A stretch of 29,061 bases of DNA from a virus (IMGVR_UViG_3300018080_000469:1-29061); one strand, 5' to 3'. Positions 13,526-21,383 are shown, counted from the stretch's first letter. A program made the numbers and translations. Notes: generated by a model not told the origin, from the sequence alone.

Positions 13526-14184
13526 TTGAACCTCGGCTTGGTCTGGTAGTTTCGTTTACTCCGGCGACGCATGATGGCCGTTGCCCGCTGTTGAAACAGG
13601 CTCATCAGCGCCGTTTCGATGCCGGTGTTTTGCATATCCCGGTGTTTTGCCTTCATGTTCACGGCCTGCTGGATTTGCAGGTTGAACAGGTTCTTGAACG
13701 GCAGGTTGCCGGTGGTGGCGGAAAGCGGAACGAAATTGGGGTAATACTTCAGGTTGATTTGATAGATGCCGTCCGGTATCGGCAGCAGGCCGATGGTGTC
13801 CCCTTCCAAATAGTATTGATACGGTTCGCCCTGGTTCCAGGTGGTGGCGTCGATCTGGTAATCGTACCGGTCGTCGGTGTTGACCAGCGTAAGCTCGCGG
13901 GGGCCGTCTGTGGGGCACCAAATTTTGTAGGGAGACCAGAAATCGCCCATGGTGTTGGCGGCCATGTCATATGTTTCGGTGCCGGATACGGTGTCAAATG
14001 TACCGCTGCCGGTCCTGATCAACTCCGAATCCGAATCCACCAGTATTTCATAGATCAATTCGAGGCTGTCGTTGATATATGACAGCAGCTCGTTATCGGT
14101 CCACTGGTGGCCGTTTTCGTCCCGCAGGTCGTAGCGGAACCGGGTGATCAGTTGGGCGGCGGTTACGGTTTGGGCTGCTGCCAT
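13522..14184 (-). CDS. Head-tail adaptor-like protein (220 aa)
   Basis: ATG with an AGGAG eight bases upstream. The N-terminal helices (AAQLITRFRYDLRDENGHQW, TDNELLSYINDSLELIYEIL) have the pattern of podovirus head-tail connector/adaptor proteins: 'R-x-x-L-x-D ... W-s/t-D-x-E-L-x-x-Y-I-N'. A beta-rich middle and a basic helical tail (RRRSKRNYQTKPRF) follow. It sits between the capsid genes and the nozzle-like protein, as adaptors do, and would bind below the portal ring. Start and stop are coupled to the next gene by GTGA. Confidence 0.65.
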   Translation of the reverse strand: MAAAQTVTAAQLITRFRYDLRDENGHQWTDNELLSYINDSLELIYEILVDSDSELIRTGSGTFDTVSGTETYDMAANTMGDFWSPYKIWCPTDGPRELTLVNTDDRYDYQIDATTWNQGEPYQYYLEGDTIGLLPIPDGIYQINLKYYPNFVPLSATTGNLPFKNLFNLQIQQAVNMKAKHRDMQNTGIETALMSLFQQRATAIMRRRSKRNYQTKPRFK

Positions 14185-14190
14185 TTATGT

Positions 14191-14267
14191 GCTCCTATGC
14201 CGGCTGGGTTGTGATGGGCACGCGCTTCGCGCTTTGCCCATCCTACGTTGTGCCTATGCTCCTATGC
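14191..14267. repeat. REP-like element flanked by a duplicated ribosome-binding-site segment
   Basis: The segment at 14213-14247 folds as GATGGGC-A...GCCCATC with an inner GCGC/GCGC stem and ends in CTACG. It belongs to the widespread 'GTAGGATGGGC...GCCCATC' type of dispersed repeat. GCTCCTATGC occurs exactly at 14191-14200 and again at 14258-14267, on either side of the element. The left copy carries the AGGAG used by the adaptor gene. A target duplication generated on insertion would give this arrangement. Confidence 0.65.
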
Positions 14268-14273
14268 GGCTCC

Positions 14274-14298
14274 GGGCGGGGGTTAACCCCGCCCCTAC
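14274..14298. repeat. GC-rich palindromic element (intergenic)
   Basis: A clean copy of the GGGCGGGGGTTAACCCC family ending in GCCCCTAC. It lies between the adaptor gene and the 73-aa gene, only 7 bp after the duplicated segment of the other repeat type. It can form a very stable hairpin in the late transcript and may attenuate or punctuate expression between capsid and tail genes. Confidence 0.8.
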
Positions 14299-14316
14299 GG
14301 TGGTTGAATGATTGGG

Positions 14317-14538
14317 TCAACCCTCGTCAATGCATTCGTTGTGCAACACTTTGTTGTCCTGCCTGACCACCTCGGCCTTGTCCTTGAACGGGCGGCCGCA
14401 GATGTCGCAGATCAGCAGGCGGCTGATTACCTCGTCGTCTTCCGGCGGGGTCGCTATACTCCCGTCCGGGTTGTAGAGAACCCGGTCGGGGTATAGCTGT
14501 TCCGGCAAATCTGACCCCTTATTGATCTGCCAAGCCAT
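14317..14538 (-). CDS. Small zinc-binding-like protein (73 aa)
   Basis: The C-terminal half has CDICG (about residues 44-48) and, 18 residues later, LHNECI. This gives Cys-x-x-Cys...His-x-x-Cys, a typical four-ligand zinc knuckle. The N-terminal half is acidic and unstructured-looking. The gene lies directly downstream of the major capsid gene in the transcript. A palindromic element ends about 13 bp upstream of its ATG and leaves no convincing ribosome binding site, so translation may be weakened. Function unknown. Confidence 0.55.
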   Translation of the reverse strand: MAWQINKGSDLPEQLYPDRVLYNPDGSIATPPEDDEVISRLLICDICGRPFKDKAEVVRQDNKVLHNECIDEG

Positions 14539-14550
14539 TAGGCGGCCCCG

Positions 14551-14600
14551 GGTCGGGGGTTAACCCCGCCCCTACATGGTGGGGTTAACCCCCACCCCGG
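14551..14600. repeat. Two adjacent GC-rich palindromic elements (intergenic)
   Basis: Copies at 14551-14575 (ending CGCCCCTAC) and 14578-14600 (GGTGGGGTTAACCCCCACC centre) lie almost back to back. They fill the gap between the major capsid gene and the 73-aa gene. Strong hairpins immediately after the capsid stop could stabilise or end a capsid-only transcript. Confidence 0.8.
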
Positions 14601-14622
14601 TGCCGCAATATGTTCGTCAGTG

Positions 14623-15531
14623 CTACGCATTGGGGATCATGTATGCGCTTCGCGGGTCATTACATTCATTGGAAAAACGGCACCGGACCACGAACAGGGC
14701 GTCGCCGGTGTCCGGGTCGCCGTGGCGGGTCATGGTGGGGCGCACCCGGTCAAAATGGATGAAGCCCACGTCCGGGTCTTTGTCGCCGAATACCACCCAC
14801 CGGTCGTCGGTGATTTCGTGATCGATCACCAGCTTCAGCTTCCGCCGGCGGATCACGGCATTGACCGCATTGTTCGCCGTATCCGGTTCATAGGTCGAAC
14901 CCAGCAGCTTGTCGAATGTAAACTCAAGGGAAGGTCCGCACACAACGGTTTTCGCCTGCTGCATGTATTGCTTTCCACGGTGGTCGGTGATCGCCTCGAA
15001 ATTGCGGATTGCCGCCGTCAAGGCCGCCTCTGTCGGGGTGGCCGCCGCCCCCAGGTTAGACCAGGTGCCGCCGCCGAGCATCGCGTGACTGGCCGAAAAC
15101 AGGGCCAGCCCGGCGCCGGTGGTATGGTAGGTGGTGGCCGTGCCGGTCATGATCATTCGCGTGGCCTGCTTGTGCAGGGTCGCGGCGGCGGAGGTGCCCA
15201 GATCTTTCATGGCGGTACTCATCACATACTTTTGGAGATCCTCGATGGCCTCCTCCGTAATGCGCACGCCCAGGGCAAAAGTGTCGTGCACCCACCGCTT
15301 CACCGCCCCCTGGATGCGGTTGTCATAGCTCACGTTGCTGCCTTCCGGCTTGTTCGCCAGATACCCGAACCCGCTCATGTAGCCGGATTCCTCATGCGCT
15401 TTCTTACTGGTGCGGGTCACCGCCCACTGCTTCCACTCGGGCGGATGGCGTTTGAACCCCATATCCTGGGCAACCGCAAACAGCGTATCCTGCAAAAAAT
15501 TGTTGAAAGTCGATCTTGCCTCTGTTGCCAT
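14623..15531 (-). CDS. Major capsid protein (HK97 fold, Mu gpT-like, 302 aa)
   Basis: ATG eight bases after AAGGAG, one of the best binding sites in the window, as expected for the most abundant virion protein. The sequence carries landmarks of the Mu gpT-type major head protein. These are a central LFSASHAMLGGGTWSNL, a VCGPSLEFTFDKLLGS stretch and a late RRRKLKLVIDHEITDDRWVV strand before the C-terminus. The length suits an HK97-fold subunit without a long delta domain. Upstream genes in the transcript (scaffold-like, decoration-like) and downstream adaptor support the call. No protease is seen nearby, so maturation cleavage is uncertain. Confidence 0.8.
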   Translation of the reverse strand: MATEARSTFNNFLQDTLFAVAQDMGFKRHPPEWKQWAVTRTSKKAHEESGYMSGFGYLANKPEGSNVSYDNRIQGAVKRWVHDTFALGVRITEEAIEDLQKYVMSTAMKDLGTSAAATLHKQATRMIMTGTATTYHTTGAGLALFSASHAMLGGGTWSNLGAAATPTEAALTAAIRNFEAITDHRGKQYMQQAKTVVCGPSLEFTFDKLLGSTYEPDTANNAVNAVIRRRKLKLVIDHEITDDRWVVFGDKDPDVGFIHFDRVRPTMTRHGDPDTGDALFVVRCRFSNECNDPRSAYMIPNA

Positions 15532-15585
15532 TGTCTTATCTCCTTATCTGTTGCCGGATGGGGTCATGGCCGGGTGTTTACCAGG

Positions 15586-16119
15586 CTATACGCCGGTGGT
15601 CTGTGCGTGAAAGTGAACATTGATCCGGACCACCCATATGGCATTGTCACCTACTTCGTTATCCGGTACATCATGCAGCCGCAAAATGCGGAACTGCAAT
15701 GAGTTGGTGGTGGCCGCCTTGCTGCTGTCCAGCTCGTAGGCGCTCCGGCCGGTGCTGTCGTTGCCGGTGCCGGCCACGCAATCCGTGTTCAGGCCGATGT
15801 CGGTCAACGCCAGGGCGCCGCCGTTGCTGTCTTCCTGAACGATAAACTCCTGGGTCGGGTCATCGGCCACCATCACCGTGTAATCGTCCGAACTGTCGCC
15901 GGGGTAATAGCTGCATGGTACGCCGTCGCCATCGAAAAAACCCATGGCAATGCCGAGGAGCTGCCCGGTAACGCCGCCGATATCTGCCGTTCCGGTGGCA
16001 TCCATCAGCACAGGGGTGCCCATGTGGATCTTGGTGGTGCCCGCCTTAACCGTGTACTTTGTGACTTTTGCGTCTTTGCCTACCGGCTGGAAACCGAAAG
16101 CGCCGTCTACGTTTGCCAT
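15586..16119 (-). CDS. Putative capsid decoration/stabilising protein (177 aa)
   Basis: ATG preceded by AGGAG. The N-terminus MANVDGAFGFQPVGK and the following beta-strand pattern (GTTKIHMGTPVLMDATGT, QLLGIAMGFFDGDGVPCSYY) are typical of small beta-rich head proteins encoded immediately before the major capsid gene. It has no Cys pairs, signal or catalytic motif. It probably coats or cements the shell. I assign it by position and sequence style, not by a firm family match. Confidence 0.55.
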   Translation of the reverse strand: MANVDGAFGFQPVGKDAKVTKYTVKAGTTKIHMGTPVLMDATGTADIGGVTGQLLGIAMGFFDGDGVPCSYYPGDSSDDYTVMVADDPTQEFIVQEDSNGGALALTDIGLNTDCVAGTGNDSTGRSAYELDSSKAATTNSLQFRILRLHDVPDNEVGDNAIWVVRINVHFHAQTTGV

Positions 16120-16132
16120 GATTGACTCCTGT

Positions 16133-16173
16133 GTTAAGTTTAAAAAAAAGTGTTAAGTTTTATATTTTAAGTT
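16133..16173. repeat. A/T-rich leader with repeated GTGTTAAGTTT
   Basis: The gap upstream of the decoration-like gene holds GTGTTAAGTTT at 16133-16143 and 16151-16161, and a related TTTAAGTTTTAAG further on. It is the only A/T-rich gap inside the head module. It might hold an internal promoter for the capsid genes, but I see no convincing -35/-10 pair. Confidence 0.35.
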
Positions 16174-16425
16174 TTAAGGGGTGTCTTTCACACACCATGT
16201 TCGCATGTCCAATGGCTTGGCGTTTTTGCCGCCGTGTAAGGGGCAATCTTCCCTGAACCAGAACAATACTTCATTTGTCTCGGCGACCTTCCAGCCGTTG
16301 CCCCTTCCGGCGCTGTTGTCGCCTGCCGGGCAGGTGCAGCCGGCTTTGACTGCGTCCGGGTGGCCTGGCGGGCCGGGGTCTTGCGGCGGGTTATCCGTCA
16401 ACTCAGGCGGTGGCGCCGTAGTCAT
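16174..16425 (-). CDS. Small conserved-looking phage protein with CxC...CxxH (83 aa)
   Basis: The product has a Pro-rich N-terminus, then DAVKAGCTCPAGDNSAGRGN and REDCPLHGG. The combination GCTCP...DN-x-x-GRG...CPLHG is familiar from small genes in other phage head modules, where I do not know its role. The Cys-x-Cys...Cys-x-x-His set could bind zinc. The start at 16425 follows GGAGG and overlaps the upstream gene by about 20 bp. Confidence 0.6.
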   Translation of the reverse strand: MTTAPPPELTDNPPQDPGPPGHPDAVKAGCTCPAGDNSAGRGNGWKVAETNEVLFWFREDCPLHGGKNAKPLDMRTWCVKDTP

Positions 16426-17023
16426 AGTCCTCCGCCTTTGTCATCTCAACCGGCGTTGTGCCGGGTGTCATTTTGCCTGGGTTGTCTATTTCTTCCATCA
16501 CCACCGCCGGCTTGCCGTCGGCGCCGTGGTATGCCCGGTTGAATTTTGACCGCATCGCCTTTTCGCCTGCGTCAAAATCGGCAATCGTCTTCTCTTGCAG
16601 CTTCACCACATTATCCAGCCAGGTATAGGCGAGTATGTTCTGGCCGCTGTAGAGCACGCCGCCGGTTGCCAGGTCGAAATAGCTGTCGGGAATCTTCCCG
16701 TGGTTGCTCCGGTTGACCAATTGCCACATGCCGTTTGCGCTGGTCAGATCCGAATTCAGGCCGTTAATGGATAGCCATTTATACGAGCGATCCGGGTACT
16801 TCTCAGTGAACACCTTTGGCACCGCCATCCAGGTATGCTTTCCAAGGTCGTCGACAGACTCAATTCGAACCGGCTCCGCTATGGATGAGTCCACCGCCTG
16901 TCGTATCTGCCGGTCGGTGTCGCTCAGGGTCATGGCATCGGGCATGGGGAGGTTGCCTGGCGGTTTTTCCCAGCCAACGGGGCTTTCGGCCAAATCCGGT
17001 GTCTTCTCTTTTTTCTCTGTCAT
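16403..17023 (-). CDS. Hypothetical head-module protein (206 aa)
   Basis: It starts in an ATGA overlap with the lipoprotein gene, with GAGG just upstream. The N-terminal ~40 residues are Pro-rich. The middle (VFTEKYPDRSYKWLSINGLN, SANGMWQLVNRSNHGKIPD) is well ordered in character and the C-terminus is acidic. There is no membrane segment or signal, and I do not recognise the family. Its place between scaffold and capsid genes suggests a minor head or assembly protein. Confidence 0.6.
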   Translation of the reverse strand: MTEKKEKTPDLAESPVGWEKPPGNLPMPDAMTLSDTDRQIRQAVDSSIAEPVRIESVDDLGKHTWMAVPKVFTEKYPDRSYKWLSINGLNSDLTSANGMWQLVNRSNHGKIPDSYFDLATGGVLYSGQNILAYTWLDNVVKLQEKTIADFDAGEKAMRSKFNRAYHGADGKPAVVMEEIDNPGKMTPGTTPVEMTKAEDYDYGATA

Positions 17024-17295
17024 CTCAGCCTCTCTATCTTTGTCACCCGGCTGTCGCTGGTGGTGATTACGGTATCGCCATAGTTCATGAATACGTCCGG
17101 TGATGCGGTTACGGCCCGCATGGATGGGGAAACACTGTCCGGGGCGCCCAGCAGGTCAACTACCTCCTGCACCGTCATGCCGATTTCGATCACCTTACCG
17201 GCCACTTCCTCCGCTTTCGCTTTGTCCAGCGCCCCGTCTGATGCACACCCGACCATGACCGTCATCATGATCAGCATGCCGATAAAAGTTTTCAT
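17020..17295 (-). CDS. BamE/SmpA-like small lipoprotein (91 aa)
   Basis: The N-terminus MKTFIGMLIMMTVMVGC is a lipoprotein signal with the lipid-attachment Cys at residue 17. The mature part contains IGMTVQEVVDLLGAPDSVSP and ends DTVITTSDSRVTKIE. This is the GM-[ST]-x-x-[EQ]-V-x-x-x-[LI]-G-x-P...V-x-x-I pattern of the SmpA/OmlA (BamE) fold found in outer-membrane lipoproteins. It is encoded inside the head module with ATGA overlaps on both sides and a GGGAGGG binding site. It may act on the host envelope late in infection (exclusion or lysis timing). That role is inference. Confidence 0.65.
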   Translation of the reverse strand: MKTFIGMLIMMTVMVGCASDGALDKAKAEEVAGKVIEIGMTVQEVVDLLGAPDSVSPSMRAVTASPDVFMNYGDTVITTSDSRVTKIERLR

Positions 17296-18353
17296 ATGTC
17301 CCTCCCATCGATCACGGCCTGGACCGCTTTCGGGTCAACGCCGAATTCTTTGGCATATTGCAGATGCTGTTTCGTGAGCCCGGTCACCTTCTGCCGGTTC
17401 CCGCCCTTACCGCCGCCATGCATCGCCGACTGTTTCACGCGGGTCTGCCGCGCTCGTTCGGCCTCCGCCGCCTTCGCCTCAACGGTTTTGATATCCGCCG
17501 GGGCAGCGGCAAGAGGGGTGCCGCCGGTATCAGGCGGGTTGGCAGGTGCGCCCATGCCCATGCCACGGAGCATATTCGCCACCTGGTTCCCTGCCTTGAT
17601 CGGGCCGGCCGGGTCGTTTACATACCCGTTAGCCGGGTTATAAAAAACATTGGCCCACATCTGCTGGACCTGCTCATTTTGGAACACCGGCATTTGTTCT
17701 TGCAACTGACTCCATGCCCGCTCCTGGCGGGTTTTTATCTGGGCGTCGTTCTGCTGGGCTTGCTGTTGTTGGGCCTGTTCCTGCCTGAACTGTGAAATTT
17801 TCGCGTCAACGGCCTTTGAAATTGCCCCTACCGGATCGGCAATGATCTCTTCCTCGGTGAGTTGGGGGGCTTGCGGTTGTGAACCGGGGTGGGGGTTAAC
17901 CCCACCCCTACCCTGGTCAAGAGACGGTGTCCCCACGCCTTGGCCCTCCCCCGTAGGGGCGGGGTTAACCCCCGCCCCGGCGGTTGAAAGAAGGCCGGTA
18001 AGGTATTCAATCTGCGCTTGCTGTTGAGCCAGCATAAGTTTTATTTGTGCGTCCGGCGGCGGGGTTTGGGGCCCTGGTTCCGGGGGAGCTTCCGGCGGTT
18101 CAGGGCTGCTGCCTTCCGCCGCTGCTTCCGGTTCAGCCGCCGGTGGCTCGCCTGGTTGTCCAGGATCATCAATCCCCTCTGCAGCAGGTACATCGTCGGC
18201 CGGTTTTGATTCATCCGGTTGTGCCTCCTCCTCAAGTTCACCGGCGGCCGGTACGCCATCCGGCATATCTTCAGGTGCCGGGGATATGTCGTTAAACCCG
18301 CCTGCGACCGCTTCCTCCGGCTCGTCGAATGAAAACGATCTAATCTCCGCCAT
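17292..18353 (-). CDS. Scaffolding-like acidic/Gln-rich protein (353 aa)
   Basis: The first ~150 residues are very acidic and Pro-rich (PDGVPAAGELEEEAQPDESK...). A Gln-rich helical middle (SQFRQEQAQQQQAQQNDAQI) and a basic C-terminus ending in a small helical domain (TGLTKQHLQYAKEFGVDPKA) follow. Acidic disorder plus coiled coil plus a basic C-terminus, encoded between portal and capsid genes, is the usual profile of a phage scaffolding protein. The basic end would touch the capsid subunit. Two palindromic elements are inserted in frame at about residues 125-157 (read GAGVNPAP and GRGGVNPHP). The start at 18353 follows GGAGGTG. Confidence 0.6.
   Translation of the reverse strand: MAEIRSFSFDEPEEAVAGGFNDISPAPEDMPDGVPAAGELEEEAQPDESKPADDVPAAEGIDDPGQPGEPPAAEPEAAAEGSSPEPPEAPPEPGPQTPPPDAQIKLMLAQQQAQIEYLTGLLSTAGAGVNPAPTGEGQGVGTPSLDQGRGGVNPHPGSQPQAPQLTEEEIIADPVGAISKAVDAKISQFRQEQAQQQQAQQNDAQIKTRQERAWSQLQEQMPVFQNEQVQQMWANVFYNPANGYVNDPAGPIKAGNQVANMLRGMGMGAPANPPDTGGTPLAAAPADIKTVEAKAAEAERARQTRVKQSAMHGGGKGGNRQKVTGLTKQHLQYAKEFGVDPKAVQAVIDGRDI
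17884..17980. repeat. Two GC-rich palindromic elements inside the scaffold-like gene
   Basis: Copies at 17884-17911 (ending CCACCCCTAC) and 17953-17980 (starting GTAGGGGCGGGG) are in opposite relative orientation, as judged by the CTAC/GTAG end. They are 41 bp apart. Both are read through the GTT-AAC centre as Val-Asn. They lie in the disordered part of the protein, where extra residues are probably tolerated. Confidence 0.8.
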
Positions 18354-18642
18354 GGCCCACCTCCATGCCGTCGCCGTCCCACCCGGTCAACTGGTCAAGG
18401 TTGGTGTTGAACGACTTCATTTGTACGGTTTTGTGCATGTCGGACATGGCCGCCTCAAATTTTTTGTAGGCATCGTCAACCGCAAGATACGCCTTTGCGA
18501 AGGTGTTGATGCACACGCGGGTGTTGACGGCACAGTCATAGGCCGTTTTCCGTTCGTGGTCGTGGAATGCCTGATGCATCCTGACACACAGCCGCTCCTC
18601 ATGTTTGAGCAGGGCGTTGATACCTCGTTCGAATGGGGTCAT
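18340..18642 (-). CDS. Hypothetical small helical protein (100 aa)
   Basis: It starts in an ATGA overlap with the portal stop and has AAGGAG in front. It is helical throughout (RGINALLKHEERLCVRMHQA, ...YLAVDDAYKKFEAAMSDMHK) with three Cys that do not form a metal motif. It lies between the portal and scaffold-like genes. I do not recognise it. A minor head or assembly factor is plausible. Confidence 0.55.
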   Translation of the reverse strand: MTPFERGINALLKHEERLCVRMHQAFHDHERKTAYDCAVNTRVCINTFAKAYLAVDDAYKKFEAAMSDMHKTVQMKSFNTNLDQLTGWDGDGMEVGHGGD

Positions 18643-20819
18643 ATAGGGGCTCCTTGTTGGTTTTGCATGGCGGTGAGCATGTCGGTCATGGCCGCTTGCT
18701 CTCCGGCCGGTTTATACAATTGGCGCTTGGCCGATTCCCTTGACTGATCAAAAATCTTCCGGTTCTCGACCGGCCGCTCCACCGTTCGCTCTACTTCCCG
18801 GCGGTGGATGTTGGCCCGCGCTTCGTCTGCAATTTGTTTTTCCCGCTGCTGGGCTTCCCGCTGCTGCATATATTGGGCGATCACCTGGGGCAGCTCCGGC
18901 GCCTGCTGCATGGCTTGCAGCACCGCCGTGACTTCCGGCTTAATCCACCGGTCAACGTCTTTCAGATCGTAGGTTTTGAGCAGCTCTTGAGTTGCCTTGG
19001 GCAAGTTCCCGACCGGCGAGTTGCCAAGAATTTTGTACAATTCCATCTTTTCCGCCCGGTTGAGCGCCTTGTTCGCGCTGGCGTTCGCCACATTAATCGA
19101 AACATCGTATTGCCCTTGTATTGCCTGTAAATCAAAGGGCTTGAATACGTATGAGTTGTTCTCAAATATACGCATCTTCGCGTCAAACGGCGTGAACTCC
19201 CCATACAGGCTGATGATATCCCGCACCATCACGGAGAGGGTATCCCGTATGCTTTCCCCCATAAATTGATGCTTGATATTCGACTCTTGAACCAGCAGGC
19301 TCATACCCGCATAGGTCTCGCTGCCGGCGCTTCCGGGGCTGTTCCGCCCGGCTATATTCGCGTCCAGAAGGCTGACCATCCGCTCCATGAATCCTAAAAG
19401 CAATTCGATGTAGGCAATGAAGTTCGCTGACCGGCTTGGGTGGATCACCGGTGTTGCCGTTGCGCCCTGGGGCAATGGCAACCATTCACCCGGTGCCGCC
19501 GTCCAATCCATATCGTCAAGGCCAGGCCCCCAATTGATAAAACCGAAGGGCAGGTTTTCTATGGTACCGCAATCTATCATCTGGTTGTAGAGATCATCGG
19601 CGCCAGTGGAGTAGTGCCGGATCTTGGCAGGGAGGCCCGTGCCCATGCTCTCGTTGCTGTCCCTGAATATCGACAGACGATGAACCGGCTTTCGCCCGTG
19701 CCCGTACACCTCCCGCATGGGCTGAAGCCGCACTTCTTTCCACCCGGCTTGTATGGCATAGGATGCCAGCCACCATTCGCCCATATATGGCACATGGCAT
19801 TCAAGGATGTGGATTTCACGGGTGTACTGGCTGTGCCGGATGCCCTTGTGCTGGGCGTCGGTATCCGGCTCTTCCGCCGAATCCCGCCCGGCATCGGATA
19901 TCAGATCAGGGGTGATATTTTTGTAAGGCCCGCCGTTGAGATCACTCATGCCTTCGAGTTCTTCGTAGGTCGGGTAGATCATGCGTAAGAACGGCTGGTC
20001 TTCCCACGGCTCGCCGGTATCCGGCCAAAATGAATCATAGATGTTGACGGGTTCGACATCGGCCTTGAATACCGTTGTCTCGGTCTGCCGGATATCTTCA
20101 GCGACACCGGCATACCTGAAAACGCCCATATTCACCGCCGCCTTGAACTGCGGCGAGTCCATCACCTCATCCGGTATCGGCCATGTCTGCCCCTGCATAT
20201 CGGTGAACACCGCCTGCTGCTTTCGCACCACGTTATACTCAGGCCGCTCCGACCATGTCGGCAGGCAAAAAACCGTGCCGTCAATCATCAGATCCTTGAC
20301 CGGGGCCTTCATCTGGGCCTTGATTTTGCAATTTGTGTTGAGCGCCCAATCAACCGCCGCCTTGATATCGTCCACCTTGCTGGCGTCTTCAGGCCCCTGC
20401 GGCTCAATAGCCACAAAATCCTCATCTCCGAAAAGCTGGGCATAGATCCGGGGTTGCAGTGTATCCACCACAATAGCGTCCAGCCCCAGGGACTTATTGG
20501 AACAACCCGGCCACGGGTAATCCTTCGAGGCCGGGCGCTCCTGGCGGTAGCGTCTCCGTGATTCTTCTATTTCTTCGATTTTCTTTTTCCGGTAGTCGCT
20601 CGACCGGTACTCCTCGTATAAATCCCGGCAGTATCCCGATAAGCCCTCAGGGCGCCCGACCGTATCCTCATGAAGCTCTGGGGCAGTCATACCATGATCC
20701 GGCGTGATGGTATCTGCCGCCATGCTGTACGATACATCTGCCCCTTGGTAATCCGGCATTGGGACCGTCACCTGGGAGGCCGCACGCTGCTGGTCTTTGC
20801 CTGCTCTTGAAAAAGCCAT
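18639..20819 (-). CDS. Portal protein (726 aa)
   Basis: The ATG follows directly on the upstream TAA. The N-terminal region has YRQERPASKDYPWPGCSNKS, then VVDTLQPRIYAQLFGDEDFV. This 'P-W-P-G-x-S-N...R...F' block is characteristic of large podovirus-type portals. Later landmarks are RLSIFRDSNESMGTGLPAKI, where the clip/wing region begins, and a Gln-rich helical C-terminus (APELPQVIAQYMQQREAQQR) like the barrel of P22-type portals. At 726 residues it is close to P22 gp1 in size. Twelve copies would form the DNA entry vertex and bind the terminase and adaptor proteins encoded in the same transcript. Confidence 0.85.
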   Translation of the reverse strand: MAFSRAGKDQQRAASQVTVPMPDYQGADVSYSMAADTITPDHGMTAPELHEDTVGRPEGLSGYCRDLYEEYRSSDYRKKKIEEIEESRRRYRQERPASKDYPWPGCSNKSLGLDAIVVDTLQPRIYAQLFGDEDFVAIEPQGPEDASKVDDIKAAVDWALNTNCKIKAQMKAPVKDLMIDGTVFCLPTWSERPEYNVVRKQQAVFTDMQGQTWPIPDEVMDSPQFKAAVNMGVFRYAGVAEDIRQTETTVFKADVEPVNIYDSFWPDTGEPWEDQPFLRMIYPTYEELEGMSDLNGGPYKNITPDLISDAGRDSAEEPDTDAQHKGIRHSQYTREIHILECHVPYMGEWWLASYAIQAGWKEVRLQPMREVYGHGRKPVHRLSIFRDSNESMGTGLPAKIRHYSTGADDLYNQMIDCGTIENLPFGFINWGPGLDDMDWTAAPGEWLPLPQGATATPVIHPSRSANFIAYIELLLGFMERMVSLLDANIAGRNSPGSAGSETYAGMSLLVQESNIKHQFMGESIRDTLSVMVRDIISLYGEFTPFDAKMRIFENNSYVFKPFDLQAIQGQYDVSINVANASANKALNRAEKMELYKILGNSPVGNLPKATQELLKTYDLKDVDRWIKPEVTAVLQAMQQAPELPQVIAQYMQQREAQQREKQIADEARANIHRREVERTVERPVENRKIFDQSRESAKRQLYKPAGEQAAMTDMLTAMQNQQGAPI

Positions 20820-21383
20820 TTATACCGCCGAATAGTCTACGATGGTGGCGGTTTTGACCGTGCCGCCAACATTGATTTTTATTTTCAGGTCACCGGATGT
20901 GAAGTCAACCCACATGACGGATTTACCTGATGCAGGATCCGACGGGGTGACACTCTGGTTGGTGAACGTCGCATAATACGCAGCAATCTCAGTTAAATCG
21001 ATTGTGCCTGTATCCTTCACCATCACCAAGGGTGCCCATGACACAGGCGCCGGCCCCACGGTTGTCTCTATACTCAGATCACTGCCGGAGATAATCAATC
21101 TGAAAGCGCCGGCGGCGGTCTCGTCGCCGAATACAATCCCGTCATCCGTCGCCGTATATCCTTCAGCGACAACCGCAGAGAACGTGGCTACGGAAGCAGA
21201 CGACAACGTGAGTTTATCAACCCATACCGAAGACTCACGCCGGGCCACCGTATAGACACCGGAGCTGCTGTATATCTTCCACGACCCATCCGTGTCCCGG
21301 TCTCCGACAAAGAACGCATCGTCACCGGCTGCCGTCGCGTTGGCTACCTCGACCCCATTTCTGAAACTCGTCGGTATCGCCAT
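20820..21383 (-). CDS. Beta-rich virion protein (187 aa)
   Basis: The start overlaps the upstream stop (TAATG). The product is rich in short strands and turns (GDRDTDGSWKIYSSSGVYTV, GIVFGDETAAGAFRLIISGS) with no Cys. It ends in a module (GKSVMWVDFTSGDLKIKINV...) that resembles the last strands of phage fibre or decoration proteins. It lies between the terminase block and the portal, together with two other beta-rich genes. Probably a surface or fibre component of the head; role inferred. Confidence 0.5.
   Translation of the reverse strand: MAIPTSFRNGVEVANATAAGDDAFFVGDRDTDGSWKIYSSSGVYTVARRESSVWVDKLTLSSASVATFSAVVAEGYTATDDGIVFGDETAAGAFRLIISGSDLSIETTVGPAPVSWAPLVMVKDTGTIDLTEIAAYYATFTNQSVTPSDPASGKSVMWVDFTSGDLKIKINVGGTVKTATIVDYSAV

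Noticed and set aside
14620-15702. Long plus-strand ORF (360 codons) over the capsid genes
   Set aside because: Antisense to the major capsid gene with its strong ribosome binding site. Arg/Gly/His-rich shadow composition.
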